NCBI RefSeq assembly: GCF_033100095.1
Contig: NZ_CP136921.1
Span: 1,272,501 to 1,336,500 of the forward strand
Length of the DNA stretch: 64,000 nt
Source of the DNA: Diaphorobacter limosus
GTDB taxonomy: Bacteria; Pseudomonadota; Gammaproteobacteria; Burkholderiales; Burkholderiaceae_C
Reading direction: 5' to 3'
In this document: positions 46,987-57,346 of the stretch, piece by piece
Numbering within the stretch: the stretch's first letter is position 1
How the letters are laid out: the number at the start of each line of letters is the position of its first letter
Notes under the pieces: generated by a model
Told to the model about the DNA's origin: nothing
The model's database searches: none
Seen by the model: only the letters and a program-made list of their open reading frames with translations
Program-made: the position numbers and the translations under genes

Positions 46987-47460
46987 ATGGCCAAGAAACC
47001 CGATACATCGTCACGCATCGCCGACAACAAGAAGGCGGCATACAACTACTTCTTCGAGGAACGCCACGAGGCCGGCATGGTTCTGCATGGCTGGGAGGTC
47101 AAGGCGCTGCGCGAGGGCAAGGTGCAGCTGACCGATGGCTACGTGGTCATCAAGGACGGCGAGCTGTTTTTGATCGGCTGCCAGATCAACCCCCTGAAAA
47201 CCGCCTCCACCCACGTCAACCCCGACGCCACGCGCATCAAGAAGCTGCTGCTGCACAAGGAAGAGATCCGCCGCCTGATTGGCAAGGTGGAGCAAAAGGG
47301 CTACACCCTGGTGCCGCTGAACCTGCACTGGAAGGACGGCCGCGCCAAGTGCGACATCGCCCTGGCCAAGGGCAAGGCCGAGCACGACAAGCGCGACACC
47401 ATCAAGGATCGCGAAGGCAAGCGCGAGGTCGAACGCGCCATGAAGAGCCGCCACCGCTGA
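46987..47460 (+). CDS. smpB: SsrA-binding protein SmpB
   Basis: 157 residues from [20 protein letters not shown]. Full family pattern: [20 protein letters not shown], the G-Y-V stretch [16 protein letters not shown], and the basic C-terminal tail [20 protein letters not shown] that enters the ribosome. It delivers tmRNA to stalled ribosomes. Divergent from ratA by about 90 bp. Confidence 0.96.
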   Translation: MAKKPDTSSRIADNKKAAYNYFFEERHEAGMVLHGWEVKALREGKVQLTDGYVVIKDGELFLIGCQINPLKTASTHVNPDATRIKKLLLHKEEIRRLIGKVEQKGYTLVPLNLHWKDGRAKCDIALAKGKAEHDKRDTIKDREGKREVERAMKSRHR

Positions 47461-47561
47461 CCGGTTTTTTCGACAGGGCGTGGAATAAATGCCCCTGCCA
47501 TGGTGTTCATCCCTGCGTCCGGCCGCAATCTCACCCGGTCGGCACCACGACGGAGAACCTC

Positions 47562-47927
47562 ATGACCAAACTCAACTCCCTGCTCGCCGTGCTGGCCCTG
47601 GCCGGCTGCTATTCCATGCCCCATGCCCAGGTGATGACCCAGGGCGGCGCCCTGGTCGGCGCCAACGGCATGACGCTCTACACCTTCGACAAGGACATGG
47701 CCGACAGCGGCAAGTCGGTCTGCAACGGCGCCTGTGCCACCAACTGGCCACCGCTCACCGCCACGGCGGCGCCCGGCGGCGAGGGCTACAGCCTGGTCAC
47801 GCGCGACGATGGCACCAAGCAGGTGGCCTACAAGGGCAAGCCGCTGTACTACTGGAGCAAGGACATGAAGCCAGGCGACAAGACCGGCGACGGCGTGAAC
47901 AACCTCTGGCGCACCGCCACACCGTAA
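47562..47927 (+). CDS. COG4315-type secreted lipoprotein
   Basis: 121 residues from MTKLNSLLAVLALAGCYSMP; lipobox LAGC. Two copies of the Yx(F/W/Y)xxD motif typical of this family: LYTFDKDMADSGKSVCNGAC and LYYWSKDMKPGDKTGDGVN. Cysteines in CNGACATNWPP are conserved. Function unknown, proposed electron-transfer or cell-surface role. It ends 6 bp before the ECF sigma gene, so it is probably the target or partner of that regulon. Confidence 0.85.
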   Translation: MTKLNSLLAVLALAGCYSMPHAQVMTQGGALVGANGMTLYTFDKDMADSGKSVCNGACATNWPPLTATAAPGGEGYSLVTRDDGTKQVAYKGKPLYYWSKDMKPGDKTGDGVNNLWRTATP

Positions 47928-47933
47928 GCGCCC

Positions 47934-48458
47934 ATGAACCGCGCCCAGGTCGTGGAGCAACTGCCCGGACTGCGCCGCTACGCGCGTGCGCTCACCGGCA
48001 ACGCCTGGGCGGCCGACGATCTGGTGCAGGACACGCTGGAGCGCGCCTGCCGCAAATGGCTGCTCTGGCGCAGCGGCAGCGATCTGCGCGCCTGGTTGTT
48101 CACGCTGATGCACAACCTCTACTTGAACCAGCGCCGCGGCCTGCTGGAGGTGCAGGCGCTGGACGACCAGGCCCTGGCGACACTGGCGGGCACGGATGAT
48201 GCAGCCGCCGACATGGCCATGGATCTGGATCGCTGCCTGCAGCGCCTGCCCGCCGAGCAACGTGCCGTGCTGCTGCTGGTGACGCTGGAGGACATGGCCT
48301 ATGCCGACGTGGCGCGCGTGCTGGACATTCCTGTGGGCACTGTGATGTCGCGCCTGTCGCGCGCCCGCAGCCGCATGCGCGAGCTGATGGAGACCGCGCC
48401 TGCCCAGGCACCGGCCGCCGGCGCAGCCCCGCCAGCCCCGTTGCGCCGCATGAAGTGA
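47934..48458 (+). CDS. ECF-type RNA polymerase sigma factor
   Basis: 174 residues. Region 2 (about 10-75: LPGLRRYARALTGNAWAADD, LVQDTLERACRKW) and region 4 (about 100-160: LQRLPAEQRAVLLLVTLEDM, ARVLDIPVGTVMSRLSRARS), joined by a short linker; no region 3, as in the ECF class. An Ala/Pro-rich tail follows. It directs polymerase to a small regulon, usually under control of the next gene's product, which overlaps it by four bases. Confidence 0.92.
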   Translation: MNRAQVVEQLPGLRRYARALTGNAWAADDLVQDTLERACRKWLLWRSGSDLRAWLFTLMHNLYLNQRRGLLEVQALDDQALATLAGTDDAAADMAMDLDRCLQRLPAEQRAVLLLVTLEDMAYADVARVLDIPVGTVMSRLSRARSRMRELMETAPAQAPAAGAAPPAPLRRMK

Positions 48459-49300
48459 CCCCCATCGCGACGATGCCGATCATGAACACCTCTTCCAGCC
48501 CCCAGGATCCGGACGCATCCAGGCTGCACGCCCTGGTGGATGGCCGCCTGCCGCCCGAACAGGCCGCGCTTCTGCGCGCCAGCCTGGATGCCGCTACAGG
48601 CGAGGATGCCGACGCCTGGGCGCGCCAGCGCGCGCTGTTGCGGACCCTGCACGGCGACTGGCTGCAGCGCCCCCTGCCCGAGGCGCTGCACCAGGCGGCC
48701 GAGCGCCTGCAGAACCAGCATGCCCAGCGCCGGCGCTGGGGCGGCGTGGCCGCGGGCTGGGTACTGGCCTTCGGCCTGGGCTGGGGCCTGCATGGGGCAA
48801 GCGGCGGCGGCGCCACGCAGGCCATGGCGGCGCCCCGGCTGTTTGCCCAGCAGGCCACCGTGGCCCATGCCGTCTACCAGCCCGAGCAGCGCCACCCCGT
48901 CGAGGTGACGGCCGCGCAGCAGGAGCATCTGGTGCAGTGGCTGTCCAGGCGCCTGGAGCGCCCGCTGACGGTGCCGCATCTACAGGATCAGGGCTATGAG
49001 CTGGTGGGCGGGCGCCTGCTGCCCGGCGGCAGTGGCGCGCGCGCCCAGTTCATGTACCAGAACGCCGCCGGCCAGCGCATCACCCTGTACCTGGGGGCGC
49101 TGGAGCAGGCCCAGGCCGAGGCCTTCCACTTCTACGGCGACGGGGCGGTATCGAGCTTTTACTGGGTCGATCGCGGCTTTGGCTACGCGCTCAGCGGCGC
49201 GCTGCCGCGCCCGGCGCTGCAGGCGCTGGCCACGGCCGTGTACCAGCAGCTCAGCGCAGCGCCGCCAGCGGGTGCGCGTGCGCCGGCCAGGGGCTCTTGA
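48455..49300 (+). CDS. Anti-sigma factor, membrane-anchored
   Basis: 281 residues from the GTG overlapping the sigma stop (GTGA); ATG at 48473 or 48482 are alternatives. A short cytoplasmic anti-sigma-like part (SRLHALVDGRLPPEQAALLR) with no obvious zinc HxxxCxxC, one membrane helix (GGVAAGWVLAFGLGWGLHGA, about residue 105), and a periplasmic domain (FYGDGAVSSFYWVDRGFGYA). The layout fits transmembrane control of the ECF sigma. The 3' end overlaps the enoyl-CoA hydratase gene by 50 bp, tail to tail. Confidence 0.82.
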   Translation: MTPIATMPIMNTSSSPQDPDASRLHALVDGRLPPEQAALLRASLDAATGEDADAWARQRALLRTLHGDWLQRPLPEALHQAAERLQNQHAQRRRWGGVAAGWVLAFGLGWGLHGASGGGATQAMAAPRLFAQQATVAHAVYQPEQRHPVEVTAAQQEHLVQWLSRRLERPLTVPHLQDQGYELVGGRLLPGGSGARAQFMYQNAAGQRITLYLGALEQAQAEAFHFYGDGAVSSFYWVDRGFGYALSGALPRPALQALATAVYQQLSAAPPAGARAPARGS

Positions 49301-50342
49301 AGAACTGCTGCACCAGCTCAGGCGCCACGTCCTCGATGCGCGCCGGGTTCCAACGCGGGCTCTGGTCCTTGTCCACGGCCAGGGCGCGAATGCCCTCCAG
49401 GGTTTCACTCTGGCCCGGGCGCAGGTAGAAGCAGTGGCGCACCATATCGCGCTCCATGCGCAGGTCGTCGGCCAGGTCCATGGTGCGCGCGCGCCGGATC
49501 TGCTCCAGCACCACATGCAGCATCAGCGGCGAGCGCTTGCGCAGCAACGCTGCAGTGGCGCGCGCCCAGTCGTCGCCGGCGCCCTCCAGTGCGGCGACGA
49601 TGGTGGGCACATCAGGCAATGAGAAGTATTGGTCAATTTGGCCTCTAGCGCTTACTTGGCAAGCGCCAGAAGCTATCATTTTTGACTCAACCCACTGCTG
49701 CACGGCCGCGCCGCTGGCAAAGCTTTGCGCGCCCAGGGCGTCCCACAGCCCGGCCTGCTGGTCAGCGGGCAAGAAGCCGTCGGCCAGCTTGAAGGCGATG
49801 GCGTCGGCCGCGCCAATGGTCTCGCCGCTCAAGGCCAGCCACTCGCCCACCCGGCCCGGGCAACGCGAGAGGAAGTAGCCGCCGCCCACGTCGGGGAACA
49901 GGCCAATGATGGTCTCGGGCATGGCCATCTTGGTACGCTCGGTCACGACGCGCAGGCTGGCCCCCTGGCTGATGCCCATGCCGCCGCCCATGACGATGCC
50001 ATCCATGAAGGCGATGTAGGGCTTGCCGAAGTTGTGGATCAGGTGGTTGAGGGCGTATTCCTCGGTGAAGAAGTCCTCGATCTGCGGGTTGCCCACGGTG
50101 CCGGCCTGGTGCAGAAAGCGGATGTCGCCACCGGCGCAGAAGGCGCCGAAGGCACCTTCCTTGTTGCTGCCGCGAATGGCCACGCCCAGCACCTGGTCGT
50201 TCTTCTGCCAGTCCAGCAGCACGGCCATCAGCTCGCGCACCATGCCCAGCGACAGGGCATTCAGCGCCCGGGGGCGGTTGAGCGTAATGCAGCCCACCTG
50301 GCCGCGCAGCTCGGCAATCACTTCATGTGTTGTCTCGGTCAT
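49251..50342 (-). CDS. Enoyl-CoA hydratase/isomerase family protein (3-hydroxyisobutyryl-CoA hydrolase-like)
   Basis: 363 residues from MTETTHEVIAELRGQ with SD GGAAGG. Crotonase fold: TLNRPRALNALSLGMVRELM, oxyanion loop GAFCAGGDIRFLHQ, DGIVMGGGMGISQGASLRVV and MPETIIGLFPDVGGGYFLSR (catalytic Glu). The extended C-terminus with CFYLRPGQSETLEGIRALAVDKDQSPRW (quoted in parts) is typical of 3-hydroxyisobutyryl-CoA hydrolases (valine catabolism). A linker (MIASGACQVSARGQID) is encoded by an inserted dispersed repeat. The start codon overlaps the stop of the EamA gene (TGATG). Confidence 0.88.
   Translation of the reverse strand: MTETTHEVIAELRGQVGCITLNRPRALNALSLGMVRELMAVLLDWQKNDQVLGVAIRGSNKEGAFGAFCAGGDIRFLHQAGTVGNPQIEDFFTEEYALNHLIHNFGKPYIAFMDGIVMGGGMGISQGASLRVVTERTKMAMPETIIGLFPDVGGGYFLSRCPGRVGEWLALSGETIGAADAIAFKLADGFLPADQQAGLWDALGAQSFASGAAVQQWVESKMIASGACQVSARGQIDQYFSLPDVPTIVAALEGAGDDWARATAALLRKRSPLMLHVVLEQIRRARTMDLADDLRMERDMVRHCFYLRPGQSETLEGIRALAVDKDQSPRWNPARIEDVAPELVQQFFKSPWPAHAHPLAALR
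49636..49686. repeat. Dispersed palindromic repeat inside a coding sequence
   Basis: GGCCTCTAGCGCTTACTTGG then CAAGCGCCAGAAGCTATCATTTT (split here as two pieces) has the family hairpin core and AGCTATC end. It lies wholly within the enoyl-CoA hydratase gene in frame, coding about 16 residues. Confidence 0.8.
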
Positions 50343-51247
50343 GGTTGTTCCTTCCATCCCAGCAGTTCATTGAAAACCAGCGCGCCGATCACCAGCGTGC
50401 CGCCCATCAGCACGGCCGGGGCCGGGCGCTCGCCGGCGCCCACCCAGACCAGCACGATGCCAAAAATCACTTCCAGCAGGCCCAGCAGCGCGATCTCCGG
50501 CGCCTTGAGCACACGCCCGCAGTACACCACCAGCACGCAGGGGATGGCCAGCTGCACCAGGCCCAGCAGCCCAAGCAGGGACAGATCACGCGCCGATGCC
50601 TGAAACGGCAGGGCCCAGGGTAGCGTGGCCGCGGCCGACAGCGCCGCGCCGATCAGCACCGCCGGCACCAGATCGACCGCCTGGCCATGGCGCTGCGAAT
50701 GCTGCACCACGGTCCAGTTGATGGCCGCCGCCACGGGAATGCACAACGCCACGGCCAGCCCCACGGGCGACAGGGAGCGCACCTCGGCGCCATACATCCA
50801 GACGATGCCCAGGCCCGCCACCACGATGGCCGCCGCCGTGCGCGGTGCTATGCGATGGCCTATGAAAACGCGCGCCACCAGGGCCGTGAGCATGGGCCCG
50901 ACCGCCATGGTGACCAGCACATTGGCCACCGGCATCAGCGTGATGGCCACCATGAAGGCGGCAAACATCACGCTCCAGCACAGGCCCGACAACCACAGCG
51001 CGCGCGGCCCGCGCCATACCTTGGCAAACACGTCGCGCCCGCTCAGCCAGGGCAGGATGACGAGCAACGAGAGCAGCATGAAGAAGCTGCGCCAGAAGGT
51101 CACCTCGAAGCTGCGCGCCTGCTCCAGGTGGCGCGTGACCACGCCGGCGATAGACCACATCAGCGCCGCCAGCGCCATCAGCCATACGGCCCGGCCATGC
51201 GTCAGGCCAGGGCGCGCGTTGGCGGGATGTGCCTCAAGCGCCTTCAC
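50339..51247 (-). CDS. EamA-family (DMT) permease
   Basis: 302 residues from an inferred GTG at 51247, 14 bp inside typA; no ATG precedes the first helix, so the start is uncertain (ATG 51178 would cut it). Ten hydrophobic helices in two EamA repeats: VWLMALAALMWSIAGVVTRH at the start, then LVTMAVGPMLTALVARVFIG and LGLLEVIFGIVLVWVGAGER near the end. Substrate unknown. Between typA and the enoyl-CoA hydratase gene, overlapping both. Confidence 0.82.
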   Translation of the reverse strand: MKALEAHPANARPGLTHGRAVWLMALAALMWSIAGVVTRHLEQARSFEVTFWRSFFMLLSLLVILPWLSGRDVFAKVWRGPRALWLSGLCWSVMFAAFMVAITLMPVANVLVTMAVGPMLTALVARVFIGHRIAPRTAAAIVVAGLGIVWMYGAEVRSLSPVGLAVALCIPVAAAINWTVVQHSQRHGQAVDLVPAVLIGAALSAAATLPWALPFQASARDLSLLGLLGLVQLAIPCVLVVYCGRVLKAPEIALLGLLEVIFGIVLVWVGAGERPAPAVLMGGTLVIGALVFNELLGWKEQP

Positions 51248-53063
51248 GGCTGGCGCGCTTGCGCTCGTGTTCCTTGAGGTGGCGCTTGCGCAGGCGGATG
51301 CTCTTGGGCGTGATCTCCACCAGCTCGTCGTCCTCAATGAACTCCACGCCGTACTCCAGCGTCAGGTCAATGGGCGGCGTGATCTTGATCGCATCTTCCT
51401 TGCCGCTGACGCGGAAGTTGGTCAGCTGCTTGGTGCGGGTGGCGTTGACCACCAGGTCGTTGTCGCGGTTGTGCACGCCCACCAGCATGCCCTCGTACAC
51501 CGGGTCGCCGGCCTTGACGAACATGCGGCCGCGGTCGTCGAGCTTGCCCAGGGCGTAGGTGAAGATTTCACCGTCGTCCATGGAGATCAGCACGCCGTTC
51601 TTGCGACCGCCGATCTCGCCCTTGTGCGGCTCGTAGCTATCAAAAATATTGCTGATCAGGCCCGAGCCACGCGTCAGGTTCAAGAATTCGTTGGTAAAGC
51701 CGATCAGGCCACGCGCCGGGATGCGGTACTCCAGGCGCACGCGGCCACGGCCGTCCGGCTCCATGTTGACCAGCTCGCCCTTGCGCTCGCCCAGCGCCTG
51801 CATCACGCCGCCCTGGTGGCCTTCTTCGATGTCGGCGGTCACCAGCTCGATGGGCTCGCAGCGCTCGCCGTCGATGTCCTTGAACACCACGCGCGGCTTG
51901 GAGACAGCCAGCTCGTAGCCCTCGCGGCGCATTTCTTCCAAGAGAATGGTCAGGTGCAGCTCGCCGCGGCCGGAGACTTCAAAAATGCCGTCCTCGTCGG
52001 TTTCCTTGACGCGCAGCGCCACGTTGGAGCGCAACTCTTTCTGCAGACGGTCCCAGATCTGGCGGCTGGTGACGAACTTGCCTTCGCGGCCGGCAAGCGG
52101 GCTGGTGTTGACGCAGAAGTTCATGGTCAGCGTCGGCTCGTCGATCTTGAGCATGGGCAGGGGTTGCGGGTCGGCCACGTCGGTGATGGTCTCGCCGATG
52201 CCGACGTTCTCGATGCCGTTGATCAACACGATCTCGGACGGACCGGCCTCGGTCACCTGCACGCGGTCCAGGCCCTGGAACTGATGGATCTGGTTGATAC
52301 GGCCCTTGTAGCTGTTGCCCTCCGGGCCAGCCATGACCAGCACGTCCTGGCCCGCCTTGAGCGTGCCCTGGGTGATGCGGCCCACGCCGATACGGCCGAC
52401 AAAGGTGGAGTAGTCCAGCGCCGAGACCTGCATCTGCACCGGTGCGGCCGGGTCGCCCTTGATCGAGGGCACATGCTTGAGCACGGTGTTGAACAGGGCC
52501 GACATGTCGGGGCCCCACTGTTCACCGGGGTTACCCTGCTCCAGCGCGCTCCAGCCGTTGATGCCCGAGGCATAGACCACGGGAAAGTCGAGCTGCTCGT
52601 CGGTGGCGCCCAGCTTGTCGAACAGATCGAAGGCGGCGTTCACCACGTAGTCGGGGCGCGCGCCGGGCTTGTCCACCTTGTTCACGACGACGATGGGCTT
52701 CAAGCCCAGCGCCAGCGCCTTCTTGGTCACGAAGCGCGTCTGCGGCATGGGGCCTTCCTGCGCGTCGATGAGCAGTACCACGCCGTCCACCATTGAGAGC
52801 GCGCGCTCCACCTCGCCGCCAAAGTCGGCGTGGCCGGGCGTGTCGAGGATGTTGATGTGCGTGCCCTCCCAGCTCACGGCGCAGTTCTTGGCCAGGATGG
52901 TGATGCCACGCTCGCGCTCGATGGCGTTGCTGTCCATCACCGTGTCCACCACTTTCTCGTGTTGGGCGAAGGTGCCGGACTGGCGCAGCAGCTGGTCCAC
53001 CATGGTGGTCTTGCCATGGTCGACGTGGGCGATGATGGCGATGTTGCGGATTTGTTTGCTCAT
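51234..53063 (-). CDS. typA: Translational GTPase TypA/BipA
   Basis: 609 residues from [21 protein letters not shown]1 HVDHGKTT, switch [21 protein letters not shown]4 [15 protein letters not shown], then domains II, III, V and the BipA-specific C-terminal domain ([40 protein letters not shown]). It is a ribosome-associated GTPase needed for large-subunit assembly at low temperature and for stress responses. 26 bp after truB. Confidence 0.96.
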   Translation of the reverse strand: MSKQIRNIAIIAHVDHGKTTMVDQLLRQSGTFAQHEKVVDTVMDSNAIERERGITILAKNCAVSWEGTHINILDTPGHADFGGEVERALSMVDGVVLLIDAQEGPMPQTRFVTKKALALGLKPIVVVNKVDKPGARPDYVVNAAFDLFDKLGATDEQLDFPVVYASGINGWSALEQGNPGEQWGPDMSALFNTVLKHVPSIKGDPAAPVQMQVSALDYSTFVGRIGVGRITQGTLKAGQDVLVMAGPEGNSYKGRINQIHQFQGLDRVQVTEAGPSEIVLINGIENVGIGETITDVADPQPLPMLKIDEPTLTMNFCVNTSPLAGREGKFVTSRQIWDRLQKELRSNVALRVKETDEDGIFEVSGRGELHLTILLEEMRREGYELAVSKPRVVFKDIDGERCEPIELVTADIEEGHQGGVMQALGERKGELVNMEPDGRGRVRLEYRIPARGLIGFTNEFLNLTRGSGLISNIFDSYEPHKGEIGGRKNGVLISMDDGEIFTYALGKLDDRGRMFVKAGDPVYEGMLVGVHNRDNDLVVNATRTKQLTNFRVSGKEDAIKITPPIDLTLEYGVEFIEDDELVEITPKSIRLRKRHLKEHERKRASREGA

Positions 53064-53089
53064 AGCGTTGTTTTCCAAAATGCCGCGTC

Positions 53090-54061
53090 CTATGCGCGCG
53101 GCGCGCTTTCCAATATCTGTTGAATTTCCAGGGGGCTCAGCAGCCTGTCCGGGATCAGCTCACCCTGCGCGACATGAGCCACGCCCAGCAGCGCCCTGGG
53201 GCGCGTGCCATACACGGCCACGGCCGGCGCATCGGCCCAGGGGCCACGCCGGCGCAGGCCGGACAGAAAGCGCCCGGCCTCGCTCTCATCCAGCGTGACC
53301 CTTTCGTGCTGCGCGAGCAGCGTGTCCACGCTCTGCACACAGGCCAGGCGCTCGTCCTCGGTCATGGCCTCGAGTGCGGCCAGCGTCACGCAGCGCTGCA
53401 CGCCCAGGCCGCCAGTGTCAATGCGGCGCAGAAACGTCAGGTGCGCACCGCAGCCCAGGGCCTGACCTATGTCCTCGCCCAGGGTGCGGATGTAGGTGCC
53501 TTTGCTGCAGGTTACTATTATTTTTATAGCTGTTTGCGCTTTACCCACCTGCGATACAGCCAGTTCTAATGCATGAATGGTGACATCGCGCGGCGCCCGC
53601 TCGACCTCCACGCCGGCACGTGCGTATTCGTACAACGCCTTGCCGTCCTTCTTCAGCGCACTGTGCATGGGAGGCACCTGGCGTATGGCGCCGGTGAACT
53701 GCGCCTGCACCTGCGCCAGGCGCTCGGGCGTGAGCTGGCCAGGGTCTACATCGCGCCGCTGCAGCACCTCGCCTTCGGCATCGCCGGTGCTGGTCGTGAT
53801 GCCCAACAGGGCGACTGCCTCGTAGGTCTTGGGTGCATCCAGCTGCAGCGCGCTGAACTTGGTGGCCGCACCAAAGCACAGCGGCAGCACGCCGGTCGCC
53901 AGCGGGTCGAGCGTGCCGGTGTGGCCGGCCTTCTCGGCGCGCAGCAACCACTTCACCTTTTGCAAGGCGTTGTTGCTGGACAGGCCCAGGGGTTTGTCGA
54001 GCAGCAGCACTCCGTGCACCGGGCGCCGCTGCACCCGGATGCGGGGAGCGCGCTCAATCAT
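53090..54061 (-). CDS. truB: tRNA pseudouridine-55 synthase
   Basis: 323 residues. Motif [21 protein letters not shown], catalytic Asp in [18 protein letters not shown], Tyr in [10 protein letters not shown], and [15 protein letters not shown]. It makes pseudouridine 55 in the T-loop of tRNAs. The strand before CSKGTY ([10 protein letters not shown]) is encoded by half of a dispersed palindromic repeat. Overlaps rbfA by 8 bp in the nusA operon. Confidence 0.95.
   Translation of the reverse strand: MIERAPRIRVQRRPVHGVLLLDKPLGLSSNNALQKVKWLLRAEKAGHTGTLDPLATGVLPLCFGAATKFSALQLDAPKTYEAVALLGITTSTGDAEGEVLQRRDVDPGQLTPERLAQVQAQFTGAIRQVPPMHSALKKDGKALYEYARAGVEVERAPRDVTIHALELAVSQVGKAQTAIKIIVTCSKGTYIRTLGEDIGQALGCGAHLTFLRRIDTGGLGVQRCVTLAALEAMTEDERLACVQSVDTLLAQHERVTLDESEAGRFLSGLRRRGPWADAPAVAVYGTRPRALLGVAHVAQGELIPDRLLSPLEIQQILESAPRA
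53514..53543. repeat. Half copy of the dispersed repeat inside truB
   Basis: ACTATTATTTTTATAGCTGT then TTGCGCTTTA matches the left half of the copy at 32951 (ACTATTAAATTAATAGCTG TTTGCGCTTTA) apart from the central AT run. It is in frame within truB. Confidence 0.75.
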
Positions 54062-54431
54062 TGCCGTCGTCGTCCTTGGAACGCGAGGCCACGGCGCGCG
54101 CGATCAGCGCATTCATGTCGGCCGCGCGCTCGGGCGTGCGGTCGAACAGGAAGTGCAGCGTGGGCACGGTGTGGATGTGCAGGCGCTTGAACAGTCCGTT
54201 GCGCAAAAAGCCCGCGGCCTGGTTCAGCGCCTCCTGCGTGGCCTCGGCATCGCCCACCAGCACGCTGAAGAACACCTTGGCATGAGCGTAGTCGGGCGTG
54301 ACCTCGACGGCCTGCAGCGTGACCATGCCGATGCGCGGGTCCTTCAGCTCGCGGATCAGCTCCGCGAGGTCGCGCTGGATCTGATCCGAGACCTGGTGGC
54401 CACGGTTGGGTTTGGTGCTTCGTTTAGGCAT
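54054..54431 (-). CDS. rbfA: 30S ribosome-binding factor A
   Basis: 125 residues. KH-like fold: [53 protein letters not shown] and the [20 protein letters not shown] motif. It helps mature 16S rRNA 5' end in cold adaptation. The Asp-rich tail (SKDDDGND) overlaps truB. Separated from infB by a hairpin repeat. Confidence 0.94.
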   Translation of the reverse strand: MPKRSTKPNRGHQVSDQIQRDLAELIRELKDPRIGMVTLQAVEVTPDYAHAKVFFSVLVGDAEATQEALNQAAGFLRNGLFKRLHIHTVPTLHFLFDRTPERAADMNALIARAVASRSKDDDGND

Positions 54432-54450
54432 AGGGCATGTGGTGCGTTAA

Positions 54451-54498
54451 ACGTTGTGCGTTGGGCGTGAAAACCACGCCAAACGCCCAACGCTCAAC
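54451..54498. repeat. Second-family hairpin repeat in the rbfA-infB gap
   Basis: Arms GCGTTGGGCGT (54458-54468) and ACGCCCAACGC (54483-54493) with a 14-base loop; preceded by GTTGTGCG and followed by TCAACC as in the copy at 8611-8680. Confidence 0.7.
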
Positions 54499-54502
54499 CG
54501 CT

Positions 54503-57322
54503 TCAAAGCGTGCGCGCAATTTCCTTGATCTCAAAGAGTTCGAGCTGGTCGCCCTCTTTGATATCGGTGTAGTTGCGCAGTTTGATACCGCACTCGAAGC
54601 CTTCCTTGACTTCCTTGACATCGTCCTTGAAGCGGCGCACGGCCTCGACCTCGCCGGTATAGATGACCACGTTCTCGCGCAGCAGGCGGAACCTGCAGCC
54701 GCGCGTGACCTGGCCCGAGGTGATGTAGGAGCCGGCAATGGTGCCGATCTTGGTCGCCACGAACACGGTGCGGATCTCGGCCGTACCCAGCGCTTCCTCG
54801 CGCTGCTCGGGCGCCAGCATGCCGGACATCGCCGCCTTCAACTCATCCACGGCGTCGTAGATGATGTTGTAGTAATGCAAGGTCACATCGCTCGCCTCGG
54901 CGTGCTTGCGCGCATTCGCGTCGGCACGCACGTTGAAGCCGATGATCAGCGCCTTGGAGGCGATCGCCAGGTTCACGTCCGACTCGCTGATGCCGCCCAC
55001 GCCGGCATACACCAGCTGCACGCGCACCTCGTCGGTGGAGAGCTTGAGCAGCGAGGCGGCCAGCGCCTCCTGCGAGCCCTGGGCATCGGCCTTGATGATG
55101 ATGGGCAGGTGCTGCACCTCGCCCGCCTGCATCTCGGCGAACACGTTTTCCATCTTCGCCGCCTGTTGCTTGGCCAGCTTGGTGTGGCGGAACTTGCCGG
55201 CGCGGTAGGTGGCGATCTCGCGCGCACGGCGCTCGTCGGCCATCACCATGAACTCGTCGCCTGCCTGCGGCACCTCGGACAAGCCCTGGATTTCCACCGG
55301 AATCGAGGGGCCGGCTTCCTTGGCGGTCTGACCGTTTTCATCGACCATGGCGCGCACGCGGCCAAAGGTCTGGCCCGCCAGCACCACATCGCCCACCTTC
55401 AGCGTGCCGGACTGCACCAGCACCGTGGCCACGGGGCCGCGGCCCTTGTCCAGCTGACCTTCGATCACCAGGCCCTTGGCCATGGCGTCCACCGGCGCCT
55501 TCAGTTCCAGCACCTCGGCCTGCAGCAGCACCTGCTCCAACAGGTCGTCGATGCCCATGCCGGTCTTGGAGGACACGGCCACGAAGGGAGAGTCGCCGCC
55601 GTACTCTTCGGGCACGACTTCCTCGGCCACCAGCTCCTGCTTGACCTTCTCCGGGTTGGCTTCGTGCTTGTCGGCCTTGGTGATGGCGACGACGATGGGC
55701 ACCCCTGCCGCCTTGGCGTGCTTGATGGCCTCGCGCGTCTGCGGCATCACGCCGTCGTCGGCCGCGCAGACCAGGATGACGATGTCGGTGGCCTGGGCAC
55801 CGCGTGCACGCATGGCCGTGAAGGCCTCGTGACCGGGGGTATCCAGGAAGGTGACGATGCCGCGCGGCGTCTCGACATGGTAGGCGCCGATATGCTGCGT
55901 GATGCCACCGGCCTCGCCCACCGCCACACGCGAGCGGCGGATGTAGTCCAGCAGCGAGGTCTTGCCATGGTCCACGTGGCCCATGACGGTGACCACCGGC
56001 GCGCGCGGCAGGGCCTCGGCCTGCTGGCCGGAGACTTCCTCGGCGGTGAAGGCTTCGGGGTCGTCCAGCGCCGCCACCACGGCCTTGTGGCCCATTTCCT
56101 CGACCACGATCATGGCCGTGTCCTGGTCCAGCGGCTGGTTGATGGTGACCATCTGGCCCATCTTCATCAGCGCCTTGATCACCTCGGAGGCCTTGATGGC
56201 CATCTTGTGCGCCAACTCGGCGACGGTGATGGTCTCGGGCACATGCACCTCGATGGCGCGGAACTCGGCCGGCGCCTGCTGCTGCAGGCGCTCGTCGCGG
56301 TCGTTGCCGCGGCGGCCCTTGGGGCCGGAGCGCCAGTTGCCGCGCCCCACGCCGCCGCTGCTGTCGCCGCGGGTCTTGATTTCCTTCTTCTTGGTCGCGT
56401 CATTGGCCCAGCTGGAAGACAGCTTGGCGGACTTCACTTCCTTGCCGGCGCCCGGCGCGGCCGGCGCAGCGGCACGGGCACCCGCCCCGGCGGCCGGCTT
56501 GTGCAGCGTGCCCTTCTTGGCGTCCTTGGCATCGGCGGCCTTGGCCGCCGGCTTGGGCTCCTCGGGCTTCTTGGCCACGAGCACCTTCTTCGGCGCGGCC
56601 ATCATGGCGCGAATGGCCTCGGCCTCGGCCAGGGCCTTGCGGCGGCGCTCGTCCAGATCGACGGCACGCGCTGCCTCTTCGGCCGCACGCGCCTTGGATT
56701 CTTCCTCGGCCTTGGCACGGGCCTCGGCCTGTGCCTCGGCTCGGGCTTGTGCCTCGGCAACGGCCTGCTCCTTGGCCTCCAGGCGCCCGGCCTTTTCCTC
56801 GGCCTTCTTCTGCTCCTGCTCGGCCACATAGGCTGCAGCGCGCTCTTCGGCCTCGCGCTCGCGTTGTTCACGCGCCTCGCGTTCGGCGCGCGACTGTGCC
56901 AGCTCTTCCTCCTGGCGGCGGATCAGCTCGGCCTGACGGCGGGCTTCCTCCTCGCGTCGGGCCAGCTCCTGCTCCTGCGCAATCCGGGCCACTGCGGCCG
57001 GATCGGGCGCGGCATCAACACCGTCCTCGCGCTTGACGAAGGTGCGCTTCTTGCGCACTTCCACCTGGATCGTGCGTGCCTTGCCCGTGGCATCGGCCTG
57101 CTTGATCTCGCTGGTGGACTTTTTCACCAGGGTGATCTTCTTGCGGTCGCCTGCCGTGCCGTGGCTGGCCTGCAGGTAAGCCAGCAGTTTCTGCTTGTCA
57201 GCCTCGTTCAGCACATCGGCAGAGGATGACTTGGCCACGCCAGCGGATTGGAGTTGATCCAGCAGGGTTTCAGGCGACTTTTTGAGTTCTGCAGCGAACT
57301 CGGCAACAGTGTTACTCGACAT
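54503..57322 (-). CDS. infB: Translation initiation factor IF-2
   Basis: 939 residues. An N-terminal IF2-N domain ([20 protein letters not shown]), a long charged Glu/Arg/Ala coiled coil (about 100-260), an Ala/Lys linker with a second IF2-N-like unit ([20 protein letters not shown], about 370-420), then the GTPase: G1 [16 protein letters not shown] (about 440), switch [20 protein letters not shown]4 [11 protein letters not shown], and beta-barrel domains to the C-terminus ([20 protein letters not shown]). It recruits fMet-tRNA to the 30S subunit. 24 bp after nusA. Confidence 0.97.
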   Translation of the reverse strand: MSSNTVAEFAAELKKSPETLLDQLQSAGVAKSSSADVLNEADKQKLLAYLQASHGTAGDRKKITLVKKSTSEIKQADATGKARTIQVEVRKKRTFVKREDGVDAAPDPAAVARIAQEQELARREEEARRQAELIRRQEEELAQSRAEREAREQREREAEERAAAYVAEQEQKKAEEKAGRLEAKEQAVAEAQARAEAQAEARAKAEEESKARAAEEAARAVDLDERRRKALAEAEAIRAMMAAPKKVLVAKKPEEPKPAAKAADAKDAKKGTLHKPAAGAGARAAAPAAPGAGKEVKSAKLSSSWANDATKKKEIKTRGDSSGGVGRGNWRSGPKGRRGNDRDERLQQQAPAEFRAIEVHVPETITVAELAHKMAIKASEVIKALMKMGQMVTINQPLDQDTAMIVVEEMGHKAVVAALDDPEAFTAEEVSGQQAEALPRAPVVTVMGHVDHGKTSLLDYIRRSRVAVGEAGGITQHIGAYHVETPRGIVTFLDTPGHEAFTAMRARGAQATDIVILVCAADDGVMPQTREAIKHAKAAGVPIVVAITKADKHEANPEKVKQELVAEEVVPEEYGGDSPFVAVSSKTGMGIDDLLEQVLLQAEVLELKAPVDAMAKGLVIEGQLDKGRGPVATVLVQSGTLKVGDVVLAGQTFGRVRAMVDENGQTAKEAGPSIPVEIQGLSEVPQAGDEFMVMADERRAREIATYRAGKFRHTKLAKQQAAKMENVFAEMQAGEVQHLPIIIKADAQGSQEALAASLLKLSTDEVRVQLVYAGVGGISESDVNLAIASKALIIGFNVRADANARKHAEASDVTLHYYNIIYDAVDELKAAMSGMLAPEQREEALGTAEIRTVFVATKIGTIAGSYITSGQVTRGCRFRLLRENVVIYTGEVEAVRRFKDDVKEVKEGFECGIKLRNYTDIKEGDQLELFEIKEIARTL

Positions 57323-57346
57323 ATTCTGTTCGTACCTCCCTGACCT

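Noticed and set aside
51640..51665. TAGCTATCAAAAATATTGCT in typA as another dispersed repeat copy
   Set aside because: It lacks the hairpin core, and the encoded [15 protein letters not shown] matches the normal TypA sequence and length, so similarity to the repeat end is chance.
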